The notes beneath the pieces were generated by a model. It was given only the letters and a program-made list of their open reading frames with translations. It made no database searches and had not been told where the DNA came from. Positions 38,295 to 47,231 of a DNA stretch of 64,000 nt are shown one piece after another. Within the stretch, counting starts at the first letter, position 1. Each line of letters begins with the position of its first letter. The DNA is from Egibacter sp. (GTDB lineage: Bacteria; Actinomycetota; Nitriliruptoria; Euzebyales; Egibacteraceae), in the NCBI GenBank assembly GCA_003553795.1, contig PWFH01000053.1:1-64000 (forward strand). Reading direction: 5' to 3'. Both the position numbers and the translations under genes were made by a program.

Positions 38295-39368
38295 GTGACC
38301 GACGTCCACGACTACCTCCAGCACCTCGTCGACCAGGAGGGCTCGGACCTGCACCTCAAGGCCGGCGGCCCCGCCTACGTGCGTGTCGACGGCGAGCTCT
38401 CCGAGATCGGCGACCTGCCGGCGCTCAACCCCGAGGAGACCGCGCGGTTCGCCGAGCAGCTCATGGCCAGCGGCGCCGAGCGCTTCGCCGGCTCGGCCGA
38501 GGCCGACTTCGCCTACTCTCTGCCCGGCGTGGGGCGCTTCCGCGTCGCGGTGTTCCGCCAGCGCGGGTCGGTGGGCGTCGTCGTGCGCCGCGTCCTGCCC
38601 GGCAGCCAGGGCTTCGACGAGCTCGGGCTGCCCCCCGCGGTGCGCCGGCTCTCCGAGGAGCACCGCGGCCTCGTGCTCGTGACCGGGCCGACGGGCTCGG
38701 GCAAGACGACGACGACCGCGGCGATGATCAGCCACATGAACGCGACGCGTCGCTGCCACATCGTCACCGTCGAGGACCCCATCGAGATCCTCCACCGCGA
38801 CCACCTCGCGATCATCGACCAGCGCGAGGTCGGCATCGACACCGACACCTTCGCGAGCGCGCTGCGGTCGGTCTCGCGCCAGGACCCCGACGTGATCTTC
38901 ATCGGGGAGATGCGCGACCTCGAGACCGTCCAGGCGGCGCTGCAGGCCGCCGAGACCGGCCACTTCGTCATCTCGACGCTGCACACCACCGACGCCACCG
39001 ACACCGTCAACCGGATCATCGACCTCTACCCGCCCCACCAGCAGCACCAGGCGCGGCTGTCGCTCGCGACCGCGCTCAAGGGGGTCGTGAGCCAGCGGCT
39101 GCTGCCGCGCACCCGCGGCGGGCGGATCGCGGTCATCGAGGCGCTCGTCATGACGACACGCCTGCACGAGTACATCGTCGACCCCGACCAGACCGATGCG
39201 CTGGGCGAGGCCATCGCCGAGGGCGGCTACTACGGCATGCAGACCTTCGACCAGCATCTCCTCGAGCTCTACCGCAGCGGCGAGGTCACCCTGCGCGACG
39301 CGCTCTCCGGCGCGACGAGCCCCCACGATCTGCGCGTCGCGATCCGCGCGGCGGGCATCGCCTCCTGA
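38295..39368 (+). CDS. pilT: PilT-like twitching ATPase
   Basis: A 357-residue hexameric ATPase of the retraction type. Starting from a GTG with GAGGAG 6 bases upstream, it has the N-terminal PAS-like domain DLHLKAGGPAYVRVDGEL, Walker A GPTGSGKT (131-138), the Asp box around VEDPIEILH, Walker B DPDVIFIGEMRD and the His box GHFVISTLHTTDA. PilT normally depolymerises type IVa pili. No pilB, pilC or type IVa pilin is in the window; the Tad system encoded at 56-63 kb uses its own ATPase. The role is therefore uncertain. Confidence 0.88.
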   Translation: MTDVHDYLQHLVDQEGSDLHLKAGGPAYVRVDGELSEIGDLPALNPEETARFAEQLMASGAERFAGSAEADFAYSLPGVGRFRVAVFRQRGSVGVVVRRVLPGSQGFDELGLPPAVRRLSEEHRGLVLVTGPTGSGKTTTTAAMISHMNATRRCHIVTVEDPIEILHRDHLAIIDQREVGIDTDTFASALRSVSRQDPDVIFIGEMRDLETVQAALQAAETGHFVISTLHTTDATDTVNRIIDLYPPHQQHQARLSLATALKGVVSQRLLPRTRGGRIAVIEALVMTTRLHEYIVDPDQTDALGEAIAEGGYYGMQTFDQHLLELYRSGEVTLRDALSGATSPHDLRVAIRAAGIAS

Positions 39369-39415
39369 GCCCGGGTCATGGGGGGCGCGGGCCCCGCGTC
39401 TAGCATGGGGCCGCC

Positions 39416-40840
39416 ATGACCCATGACGTGATGGCCTCCCAGGAGGCCCAGCTCGCCGCGCTGGTCGCGGTCTACCCGCTCGCCGACGAGCTCGGCGCGC
39501 GCCTGGCCGAGCGCGGCCACGAGCTCTACCTCGTCGGCGGCACGGTGCGCGACACGCTCCTGCGGGGCCCCGGCGCCCAGGACCTCGACTTCGCGACGTC
39601 GGCGCCACCGGAGGAGACCGAGGCGGTCCTCGCGGGCCTCGCCGACGCGGTGTGGCTCACCGGCGCGCGCTTCGGCACCGTCAGCGCGCGCAAGGGCGAC
39701 GCCTTCCTCGAGGTCACGACGTTCCGCTCCGACGAGTACGCCCCGGGATCGCGCCACCCGCAGGTGCGCTTCGGGCGCTCGATCGAGGAGGACCTCGCGC
39801 GGCGCGACTTCACGATGAACGCCATGGCCGTCAAGACGCCGGGGCATCGCTTCGTCGACCCCTTCGGCGGCCTCGCCGACCTGCGCGACCGCATCCTGCG
39901 CACCCCGATCGACCCGCGCACGAGCTTCGGCGACGACCCGCTGCGGATGGTGCGCCTCGCGCGCTTCGTCTCGGCCCTCGACGCCCACCTCGACGAGGCC
40001 ACCGCCCGGGCGGCGCAGCAGATGGCCGGCCTCGTCGAGGAGGTCTCCGCGGAGCGGGTCCGCGACGAGCTCGACAAGCTCCTCGTCGGGCCCTCGGTGG
40101 CCCGCGGCATCGACGTCCTCGTCGACACCGGCCTCGCCGACCACGTCCTGCCCGAGGTGCCCGCGATGCGCATGGAGCGCGACCCGGCGCACCACCACAA
40201 GGACGTCTACGCCCACACGCTCGCCGTGGTCGAGGGCTGCCCCGCCGACGACCGGATCCTGCGGCTCGCCGCGCTGCTCCACGACATCGGCAAGCCGGCG
40301 ACCCGACGGTTCCACCCGGGCGGCAAGGTGACCTTCTACCACCACGACGTCGTCGGCGCGCGCATGGCCCGCGAGCGCCTCGGCGCGCTGCGCTACCCCA
40401 AGGCCGACATCGACAAGGTCTGCCAGCTCGTCGAGCTCCACCTGCGCTTCCACGGCTACGCCGACGCGCCATGGACCGATGCCGGCGTGCGCCGCTACGT
40501 GCGCGACGCCGGCGACGACGAGCAGCTCCGCCGCCTCAACGCCCTCACCCGGGCCGACGTCACCACGGCGAACCGTCGCAAGGCCCAGCGCCTGCAGTCG
40601 GCGATGGACGACCTCGAGGAGCGCATCGAGCGGCTCCGCGAGCGCGAGGAGCTCGAGGCGATCCGCCCTCCGCTCGACGGCAACGAGATCATGGAGCACC
40701 TCGGCCTCGCCCCGGGGCCGAAGGTGGGCGAGGCCCGCGCGATGCTGCTCGAGGCCCGCCTCGAGCAGGGGCCCATCGCGCCCGAGGAGGCGCGGCGCCT
40801 GCTCGATGACTGGGCAGCGGAGAACCTCGACTTCCAGTAG
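39416..40840 (+). CDS. cca: CCA tRNA nucleotidyltransferase
   Basis: A 474-residue enzyme that adds or repairs the 3' CCA of tRNAs. The catalytic head has GGTVRD (41-46) and DLD (57-59), then RRDFTMNAMA, followed by an HD domain with LLHDIGKP and HHDVVGA. This matches mycobacterial PcnA/Rv3907c. It is needed here because neither tRNA in the window encodes CCA. A TAGCAT box lies 9 bases before the ATG (39401-39406), with no Shine-Dalgarno sequence. Confidence 0.95.
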   Translation: MTHDVMASQEAQLAALVAVYPLADELGARLAERGHELYLVGGTVRDTLLRGPGAQDLDFATSAPPEETEAVLAGLADAVWLTGARFGTVSARKGDAFLEVTTFRSDEYAPGSRHPQVRFGRSIEEDLARRDFTMNAMAVKTPGHRFVDPFGGLADLRDRILRTPIDPRTSFGDDPLRMVRLARFVSALDAHLDEATARAAQQMAGLVEEVSAERVRDELDKLLVGPSVARGIDVLVDTGLADHVLPEVPAMRMERDPAHHHKDVYAHTLAVVEGCPADDRILRLAALLHDIGKPATRRFHPGGKVTFYHHDVVGARMARERLGALRYPKADIDKVCQLVELHLRFHGYADAPWTDAGVRRYVRDAGDDEQLRRLNALTRADVTTANRRKAQRLQSAMDDLEERIERLREREELEAIRPPLDGNEIMEHLGLAPGPKVGEARAMLLEARLEQGPIAPEEARRLLDDWAAENLDFQ

Positions 40841-40964
40841 TTCCCAGATCCGGGATTGCCCTTGCCTTGGGGGAATGCTTGCCTGCGCTGCCATCCCGAC
40901 GTCACGCGCGGAGGCCATCACCTCGACGATGAACCTCATCGGTGTGGTCAAGCCTGAGCGTTGC

Positions 40965-42638
40965 TCACCCAAAAATGGAAGGACGTTCCAGTACCGGGTG
41001 GGGGCTGGGGTGATCGAGGAGGAAGCCCTGCCCGAGCTCGACACCCAGGCTGCGCAGGACGCCGAGCTCCGCGGCGGTCTCGATGCCCTCGGCGACGAGT
41101 GCGGTGCCGGTCTCGCGGGCGAAGTGCACGAGCCCCGCGACGAGCGCCTGCCGCGCCGGGTCGGCGTCGATGCCCTGGACCCAGAGGCGGTCGAGCTTGA
41201 CCCAGTCCGGCGCGAGGGTGAGGACGTGGATGAGCGAGGCGTAGCCCGCGCCGGCGTCGTCGACGGCGACCTGCACCGAGGGGCCGAACGAGGCCATCGC
41301 CTGCTTGACCGCGTCGTAGTCGTCGATGTGGTCGTGCTCGGTGAGCTCGAGGACGATCGCCCGCGACTGGGCGTCGAGCAGGGCCGGCAGGCCCGGGTCG
41401 CCGACGACGAGCCGCGGGGAGAGGTTGAGGCCGAGGAGGAGCTCGCCGGGCAGGTCTCGGGCGCGGTCGAGGGCGCGGCGCATCGTCGCGGCCTCGAGCT
41501 CGATGCCGCAGCCGGTGCGGGCCGCCTCGAGGAAGCGCTCCTGCGGGCTCGCGCCGTCGTGGAAGCGCGTGAGGGCCTCGGCGCCCAGTGCGACGCCGTC
41601 GGCGAGGCGGCGGATGGGCTGGAAGACCGTCGTGAAGGCCCCGGCCTCGATGATGCGGAGCAGCGCCTCGCGGGAGGCGGCGTGCTGCCCCCACGCGTCA
41701 CGCTGGTCGTGCAGGAGCGTGACGATGACCTCGCCGAGGTCGATGGCGAGGGCGAGGCGCCGGCCGGCGACGTCGCGTGCGGTGTGCTCGTCGACGATGC
41801 CGAGGACGCCGAGGAGCTCGTCACCGGCGACGAGCGGGGTGTAGGCCACGCTGTGCTCGCCGCCGGGCAGCTCGATGCGGCGCTTGGGTCGCTCCCGGGG
41901 GCTGGCGTCGGCGGCGCCGGGCGCGTCGACCCAGGGACCTCGCAGGGCCCGCTCGTGCAGGCCACGGGTGAGGCGCTGTGACAGCGCCCGGCCCGTCCGC
42001 AGGGCCTCGGCGAAGGGCCCGGTGGCCGCCGCGGTCACGGCGACGTCGTGGGAGAACATCACGATCGCCGCACCGGCGATCCCGTCCTCCTCGGCGAGGC
42101 GGTGGGCCAGCGCCGTCGCGGTCTCCTCGAGGGAGGAGCCCGAGCGCTGGCGGGTGAGGTCGGCGAGCAGCTCGGTGCGCTCGCGCATGCGCTCCTCGAG
42201 CACCCGGGTCCACGCGGCCTGGCCGCGCAGCTGCGCCCGGACCCGCGCGACGAGCTCGGCGGTGGACACCGGCTTGGCGAGGTAGTCGTCGGCGCCGGCC
42301 TCGAGCGCGCGGACGCGGCGGTCGACCTCACCCTCCCCGGTGACGAAGATCACCGGGAGGGTGCGGGTGCGCTCCTTGGCGCGGAGCTCGCGCAGGACCT
42401 CGACGCCGTCCATCTCCGGCATGCGGCTGTCGAGCAGCACCGCGGCGACGCGGTGCTCGGCGATCGTGGCGAGCGCCGCGGGGCCGCTGGCGGCCTCGAT
42501 CGCCTCGAAGCCGCTGCGGCGCAGCACCGTGGCGAAGAGCGACCGCACGGCGCGCTCGTCGTCGACGACGAGGATGGTGTGCCCGTCACTGTCGGCCTCA
42601 CCCGGCGCGGGCGGCGCCCCCTCGCGCGTGCGCTCCAT
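40965..42638 (-). CDS. REC-GAF-EAL cyclic-di-GMP phosphodiesterase
   Basis: A 557-residue signalling protein. A receiver domain (about 20-135) has TILVVDDE, phosphoacceptor Asp in LLDSRMPEMDG and the Lys of LAKPVS. A middle GAF-like region follows, then a C-terminal EAL domain with EALTRF, LNLSPR, ELTEHD, VDDAGAGYAS, WVKLDR and AEGIET, so all metal and c-di-GMP ligands look intact. It should hydrolyse c-di-GMP under control of phosphorylation. No partner histidine kinase is nearby. ATG 42638 (GGGAG upstream) is preferred over TTG 42683. Upstream, 42703-42721 forms a 6-bp hairpin. Confidence 0.9.
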   Translation of the reverse strand: MERTREGAPPAPGEADSDGHTILVVDDERAVRSLFATVLRRSGFEAIEAASGPAALATIAEHRVAAVLLDSRMPEMDGVEVLRELRAKERTRTLPVIFVTGEGEVDRRVRALEAGADDYLAKPVSTAELVARVRAQLRGQAAWTRVLEERMRERTELLADLTRQRSGSSLEETATALAHRLAEEDGIAGAAIVMFSHDVAVTAAATGPFAEALRTGRALSQRLTRGLHERALRGPWVDAPGAADASPRERPKRRIELPGGEHSVAYTPLVAGDELLGVLGIVDEHTARDVAGRRLALAIDLGEVIVTLLHDQRDAWGQHAASREALLRIIEAGAFTTVFQPIRRLADGVALGAEALTRFHDGASPQERFLEAARTGCGIELEAATMRRALDRARDLPGELLLGLNLSPRLVVGDPGLPALLDAQSRAIVLELTEHDHIDDYDAVKQAMASFGPSVQVAVDDAGAGYASLIHVLTLAPDWVKLDRLWVQGIDADPARQALVAGLVHFARETGTALVAEGIETAAELGVLRSLGVELGQGFLLDHPSPHPVLERPSIFG

Positions 42639-42783
42639 GGTCTCCCGCGTCTCCCGGTCCCCTCGGCGACCTTGCCTCGGCAAGGCTAGAGGACGCCCGC
42701 CACGACCGTATGGCGCGGTCGCCCCCAGAGCCTACGCAACGGGAGATACCGGAGGCGGCCCGTCCGCCCCCGCGCCGATGACG

Positions 42784-44943
42784 TCACGTCCGCCCCGGGC
42801 GCCGCGTCTCGAGGGCGGCGACGACCCGCTCGAGCAACGGGTGGGCGAGGGCCTCCTCGAGCGCGAGCTCGCGGTGCCCCTCCTCCGCGTGCTCGTCGGG
42901 CACCGCGAGCGGCAGCCGCCAGTTCGGGTAGATCGTGACCGTGCCGGGCAGGTTGGGCTGGCGCCGGTCGCCGACCGCGTCGTGCAGGCTCGCGGCGACG
43001 AGGCGGGAGGGCGTCTCGGCGAGGAAGGCGTGCATCGCGACGATGAGCTCCTCGAGGGTGGGCTCCTCGCCGACGAGGCCGGCCTCGCGCAGGTGCCGGT
43101 GCATGAGCCCGCGCTCAGCGTCCTTGTGCGCCCATTCGGCGGCCGGGTCGGCGTCCTCGCCGAGCAGGCCGAGCTCGGTGCGCAGGCGGACGTCCTCGCC
43201 GGTCCACCACCCCGCCGCGGTCGGCAGGTCGTGGGTGCTCACCGAGGCCAGCGCGGTCTCCCGGTAGGCCGACGCCGGCCGCAGCCGGGAGTCGTCGGCG
43301 TCGTCGCGCTCGAAGTAGAGCACCTGCGAGCCGAGGACCTGCTGGGCGCTGAGCGTCTCGCGGACCCCGGGCTCGACGGTGCCGAGGTCCTCGCCGACGA
43401 CGACGGCGTCGGCGCGGTGCGCCTCGAGCGCGAGGATGCCGAGCATGTCCTCGGAGGGGTAGCGCACGTACGTGCCCTCCGCCGGGGTCGCCCCCTCGGG
43501 GATCCAGAAGAGGCGGAATAGCCCCATGACGTGATCGATGCGGATGCCGCCGGCGTGGCGCAGCACCGCGGCGAGCATGTCGCGGAACGGCGCGAAGCCG
43601 GTCTCGGGCAGGCGGTTGGGCAGCAGCGGCGGTTGCGCCCAGTCCTGGCCCTGCTGGTTGAAGTAGTCCGGTGGCGCCCCGACGGTGACCCCGAGGGCGA
43701 TCTCGTCCTGCAGCGCCCAGGCGTCGGCGCCGCCGGCGTCGACCCCGACGGCGAGGTCGTGGACGACCCCGAGGCGCATGCCCGCGTCCCTGGCGGCGCC
43801 CTGCGCAGCCTCGAGCTGCTCGTTGCAGAGCATCTGCAGCCACATGTGGAAGGACACGCGCTCGGCGTGACGCTCGCGGAACGCGGCGACGGCCGGGGCG
43901 TCGGGGTGCCGGAGCTCTGCGGGCCAGGTGCCGAACGGCACGCCGTGGATCTCGCCGATCGCGCAGAACGTCGCGAAGTCGCGCAGGGCGGGGCCCTGCG
44001 CGGCCGCGAAGGCCTCGAGCGCGGCGTGGCGCTCGGGCGGCAGCGCCGCGAAGGCCTCGCCGAGCGCGGCCATCTTCGCGGCCTGCACCGCGTCGCGGTC
44101 GATGCGGTGGGGGTTGGGCCGGGCCTGGGCGGCCAGCCCGGCGACCCGGTCGCGGGCCTCACCCTCGAGGGCGGCCACCTCGGGCACCTCCTCGACGCGC
44201 AGCATGAGCGGGTCGTGGAAGCGCCGACTCGAGGGGAAGTAGGGCGAGGGCTCGACCGGTGGGACCGGGGCCTGGGCGTGCAGGGGGTTGGCCACGGCGA
44301 AGTGCGCCCCCCGCTCGGCGCTCCACGTGAGCACCGTGCGGAGGTCGGCGAGGTCGCCGATGCCCCAGCTGCCCTCCCCGAGCAGCGCGTAGACCTGGAG
44401 CATCCAGCCCCAGGCGCGCGGCAGGTCCTCGGGCAGCGGCGCCGCGGGCGGGGCGACGGCGAGCAGCCCCTCGGCGGTGCCGTCGACCGCACCGTCGACC
44501 TCGAGGGTGTGGTAGCCCAGCGGCAGGTCGGTCGGCAGGTCGAGCTCGACGGCGGTGCGTGGGCCTCCGTGGACGTCGGCCGTGCCGAGGCCGGCGTCGC
44601 GGGTGGTGGCCTCGACGTCGCGCACGCCGCCGTCCTCGCGCCGCACGCGGACGGTGAGGTCGGCCCCGGGGGGCACCCGGAGGGTGACCGTGGCGGGCCG
44701 CCCGGCCCGCACCACGGTGCTCGGGGGCACGACGCGCAGCCATGGCGCGCGCCGCGCCGCGGCGAGGGCGTCGGCGGCCTCGCCGTCATCGGCGACCTCG
44801 ACACCGAGCGCGGCCAGCGCCGCGCGGATCGTCCGGCGCGAGGTCGCGTGCCAGCGGCCGTCGATGCGGTGGTAGCCCGTGGCGATGCCGTAGGCCTCGG
44901 CGAGCTCCGCGAGCGGACCTACGGCGGGGTCGTTGTCAGCGAT
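42784..44943 (-). CDS. malQ: 4-alpha-glucanotransferase (amylomaltase), apparently starting at an AUC codon
   Basis: A GH77 enzyme that transfers maltooligosaccharides in glycogen and maltose metabolism. Catalytic segments are GGIRIDHVMGLFRLFWIP (nucleophile Asp), VVGEDLGTVEP (acid/base Glu) and STHDLPTAAGWW. The first canonical start, GTG at 44730, would give 648 residues and remove a conserved N-terminal block (LAELAEAYGIATGYHR ... LAALGV) that remains in frame upstream. The frame is closed by a TGA at 44947-44949, and between that and the block no ATG, GTG or TTG exists. An ATC at 44941-44943 has AAGAAGGG 7 bases upstream and would give 719 residues, the normal length. The start is therefore tentative; the family is certain. 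Confidence 0.88.
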   Translation of the reverse strand: MADNDPAVGPLAELAEAYGIATGYHRIDGRWHATSRRTIRAALAALGVEVADDGEAADALAAARRAPWLRVVPPSTVVRAGRPATVTLRVPPGADLTVRVRREDGGVRDVEATTRDAGLGTADVHGGPRTAVELDLPTDLPLGYHTLEVDGAVDGTAEGLLAVAPPAAPLPEDLPRAWGWMLQVYALLGEGSWGIGDLADLRTVLTWSAERGAHFAVANPLHAQAPVPPVEPSPYFPSSRRFHDPLMLRVEEVPEVAALEGEARDRVAGLAAQARPNPHRIDRDAVQAAKMAALGEAFAALPPERHAALEAFAAAQGPALRDFATFCAIGEIHGVPFGTWPAELRHPDAPAVAAFRERHAERVSFHMWLQMLCNEQLEAAQGAARDAGMRLGVVHDLAVGVDAGGADAWALQDEIALGVTVGAPPDYFNQQGQDWAQPPLLPNRLPETGFAPFRDMLAAVLRHAGGIRIDHVMGLFRLFWIPEGATPAEGTYVRYPSEDMLGILALEAHRADAVVVGEDLGTVEPGVRETLSAQQVLGSQVLYFERDDADDSRLRPASAYRETALASVSTHDLPTAAGWWTGEDVRLRTELGLLGEDADPAAEWAHKDAERGLMHRHLREAGLVGEEPTLEELIVAMHAFLAETPSRLVAASLHDAVGDRRQPNLPGTVTIYPNWRLPLAVPDEHAEEGHRELALEEALAHPLLERVVAALETRRPGRT

Positions 44944-44946
44944 CGC

Positions 44947-45366
44947 TCAGCCCTTCTTCGTCGCCCAGAAGATCTCGCTGATCTCCTCGATGAGGGACAG
45001 CAACTCACGGCCCACCTCGGGGTCCATCGACTTCTTCGCGTCGCCGGCCTGCTTGATCGCGCGCCAGAAGAGGTCGTGGAGCTGGGGGTAGGACTCGACG
45101 TGCGGGGGCTTGAAGTAGTCGGTCCACAGCACCGAGAGGTGGTGCTTGACGAGCTCGGCGCGCTGCTCCTTGATGAAGATCGCGCGGTCGCGGAAGACCG
45201 CGTCGTCGGAGGCGTGGTACTTCTCGGCGCACGCCACGACCGACTCCGCCTCGATGCGCGCCTGCGCGGGGTCGTAGACGCCGCACATGAGGTCGCAGTG
45301 GGCGGAGACCTCGCGGGGGGCGGCGAGGCGGTCGGCGAGCGTGAGCAGCTTCGCGGGGATGGACAT
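44947..45366 (-). CDS. sodN: Nickel superoxide dismutase precursor
   Basis: A 139-residue precursor. A 22-residue leader is followed by the nickel hook HCDLMCGVYDP (His23, Cys24, Cys28, Tyr31), which becomes the N-terminus after cleavage, and by ARIEAESV and the four-helix bundle typical of NiSOD. The usual Pro at hook position 5 is Met27. It detoxifies superoxide as a hexamer. The ribosome-binding site GAAGGAG lies 5 bases before the ATG. The divergent neighbour is the probable maturation protease. Confidence 0.95.
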   Translation of the reverse strand: MSIPAKLLTLADRLAAPREVSAHCDLMCGVYDPAQARIEAESVVACAEKYHASDDAVFRDRAIFIKEQRAELVKHHLSVLWTDYFKPPHVESYPQLHDLFWRAIKQAGDAKKSMDPEVGRELLSLIEEISEIFWATKKG

Positions 45367-45427
45367 CGTGACTCCTTCTTGCAAGACGGTCGCAGGGAGA
45401 GGCCCCTTGCGGCCGTATGCTATCCGC

Positions 45428-45910
45428 ATGCACCTCGGCCTATGCCGCGTCCCGGGAGGTCCCCGGCGCACGGGCTCCTCCCGCTGGCGCGGCCGTGGCG
45501 TCCTCGCCGTGCTGCTCGCCGCCGTGCTCCTGCCCGCCGCGGCCTGCCGTCCCTCCCGCGTGCGCGTGCGCGGCCCGAGCATGGCACCGGCGCTCGTCGA
45601 CGGCGACCGACTGCTCGTCTGCCGTGGGTGCCACGCCTCCCGCGCGCGCCCCGGCGAGGTCGTCGTCGTCGCCCGCCCCGGCGGCGGGGAGGCGGTCAAG
45701 CGCCTCGTCGGCGGGCCGGGTGACGTCGTCGACGCCGCCGGCGGGCCGCTGCGCCTCGTGGCGGGCGAGATCGCCGTCGCCGGCGACGACCCTGCGCGGA
45801 GCACCGACAGCCGGCGCTGGGGCCCGCTGCCCGTCGGGGCACTGCGCGGACGGGCGCTCGGCGTCTACCACCCGCCCGAGCGGGTGCGCTGGGGCGCGTC
45901 GCTGCGCTGA
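45428..45910 (+). CDS. sodX: S26 signal peptidase-like protease, probable NiSOD maturation enzyme
   Basis: A 160-residue membrane protease with the Ser-Lys dyad of family S26: Ser51 in RGPSMAPAL and Lys91 in GGEAVKRLVG, after one hydrophobic helix (about 24-40) that ends in a lipobox-like LPAAAC. NiSOD needs removal of its leader to expose His1, and a small S26 protease is the usual partner gene. The ATG at 45428 lies 6 bases after a TATGCT box, so the mRNA is probably leaderless. A palindrome ATGC-TATCC-GCAT (45417-45429) covers this start. Confidence 0.86.
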   Translation: MHLGLCRVPGGPRRTGSSRWRGRGVLAVLLAAVLLPAAACRPSRVRVRGPSMAPALVDGDRLLVCRGCHASRARPGEVVVVARPGGGEAVKRLVGGPGDVVDAAGGPLRLVAGEIAVAGDDPARSTDSRRWGPLPVGALRGRALGVYHPPERVRWGASLR

Positions 45911-46000
45911 CCGCCCGGACCCGCCCGCCGCCCGGACCCGCCGCCCCCCGCACGGCCGCGCGGACGCGCCGCCGAAGGGCCCGTCACCTCGGGGCGGTGC

Positions 46001-47155
46001 TCAGGCGCGGCGCCCGGCGGTGGACGAGAACGCCTCGTCGGCTGGCGCCTCGCCGATCGGCGCGGCGATGAACTCCTCGACCATCTGGCGGCAGACGTCG
46101 TCGTGGAACTGCACGGGCGGGGACTTCATGAAGTAGCTCGAGGGGCCGAGCAGGGGGCCGCCGGCCCCGCGGTCGAGGCCGAGCTTGGCGCAGCGGATCG
46201 CGTCGATGACGACGCCCGCGGAGTTCGGGGAGTCCCACACCTCGAGCTTGAGGTCGATCGACAGCGGCGCGTCGCCGAAGTTGCGGCCCTCGAGGCGGAT
46301 GTGGGCCCACTTGCGGTCCTCGAGCCAGGGCACGTGGTCGCTGGGGCCGACGTGGACGTCGTCGTCGCCGAGCGGCTGGTCCATCTGGCTCGTCACCGAC
46401 TGGGTCTTGGAGACCTTCTTCGACGACAGCCGCTCGCGCTCGAGCATGTTCTTGAAGTCCATGTTGCCGCCGAAGTTCAGCTGGTAGGTGTGGTCCATGT
46501 GCAGCCCGCGGTCCTCGAAGAGCCGGGTGAGGACCCGGTGGACGATCGTCGCGCCGACCTGGGACTTGATGTCGTCGCCGACGATCGGCACGCCGGCGTC
46601 GGCGAAGCGCTGCGCCCACGTCGGGTCGCTGGCGATGAAGACCGGCAGGCAGTTGACGAAGGCCACGCCGGCGTCGATGGCGGCCTGTGCGTAGAACCGG
46701 GCGGCCTGCTCCGAGCCGACCGGCAGGTAGCTCACGAGCACCTCGGCGCCGCTGCGTCGCAGCTCCGCGGCCACGTCGACGGGCTCGAGGCCGGACTCGG
46801 CGATCTCCTCACGGTAGTACTGCCCGAGACCGTCGAGGGTCGGACCGCGCTGGACCTCGACGCCGGTCGGTGCGACGTCGGCGAACTGCAGGGTGTTGTT
46901 CGGCGGGGCGACGATCGCCTCGGCGAGGTCGCGACCGACCTTCTTCGCGTCGACGTCGAAGGCCGCGACGAACTCGAGGTCGCGGACGTGCATCCCGGCG
47001 AGCTCGACGTGCATGAGCCCCGGGACGTCGTCGCCGGGGTCGGCGTCGGCGTAGTACGTCACGCCCTGCACGAGCGAGCTCGCGCAGTTGCCGACGCCGA
47101 CGATCGCGACCCGGACGCGGTCGGTGCGCGGCTCCGGCGTGGCGTGGCTGCTCAT
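46001..47155 (-). CDS. ino1: Inositol-3-phosphate synthase
   Basis: A 384-residue NAD-dependent enzyme that converts glucose 6-phosphate to myo-inositol 3-phosphate, the precursor of phosphatidylinositol and mycothiol. The NAD fingerprint is [13 protein letters not shown]; family blocks include [33 protein letters not shown] and the Lys-rich [13 protein letters not shown]. It is followed upstream on the same strand by padR, the same pair as in mycobacteria (Rv0046c-Rv0047c). Mycothiol supply would fit the sigma-R-type redox system in this window. Confidence 0.97.
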   Translation of the reverse strand: MSSHATPEPRTDRVRVAIVGVGNCASSLVQGVTYYADADPGDDVPGLMHVELAGMHVRDLEFVAAFDVDAKKVGRDLAEAIVAPPNNTLQFADVAPTGVEVQRGPTLDGLGQYYREEIAESGLEPVDVAAELRRSGAEVLVSYLPVGSEQAARFYAQAAIDAGVAFVNCLPVFIASDPTWAQRFADAGVPIVGDDIKSQVGATIVHRVLTRLFEDRGLHMDHTYQLNFGGNMDFKNMLERERLSSKKVSKTQSVTSQMDQPLGDDDVHVGPSDHVPWLEDRKWAHIRLEGRNFGDAPLSIDLKLEVWDSPNSAGVVIDAIRCAKLGLDRGAGGPLLGPSSYFMKSPPVQFHDDVCRQMVEEFIAAPIGEAPADEAFSSTAGRRA

Positions 47156-47231
47156 CGTTCAGCTCCTTGTCCTGCGGCCCTGGGGCCGCGGCGGTGGGTC
47201 GTGGCGGTGGTGGGTGGCAACGGTCCCTCGC

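Noticed and set aside
39269-41965. 898-codon minus-strand frame across cca and the EAL gene
   Set aside because: It is an off-frame reading; both real genes have clear domains in other frames.
42779-42786. TGACGTCA palindrome at the end of malQ
   Set aside because: It includes the malQ stop codon, is only 8 bp, and has no regulatory context.
45417-45429. ATGC-N5-GCAT as a Nur (nickel regulator) box for sodN/sodX
   Set aside because: The Nur consensus is two TTGCAA elements with a 5-bp gap; the spacing of conserved bases differs, so it is noted only as a palindrome.
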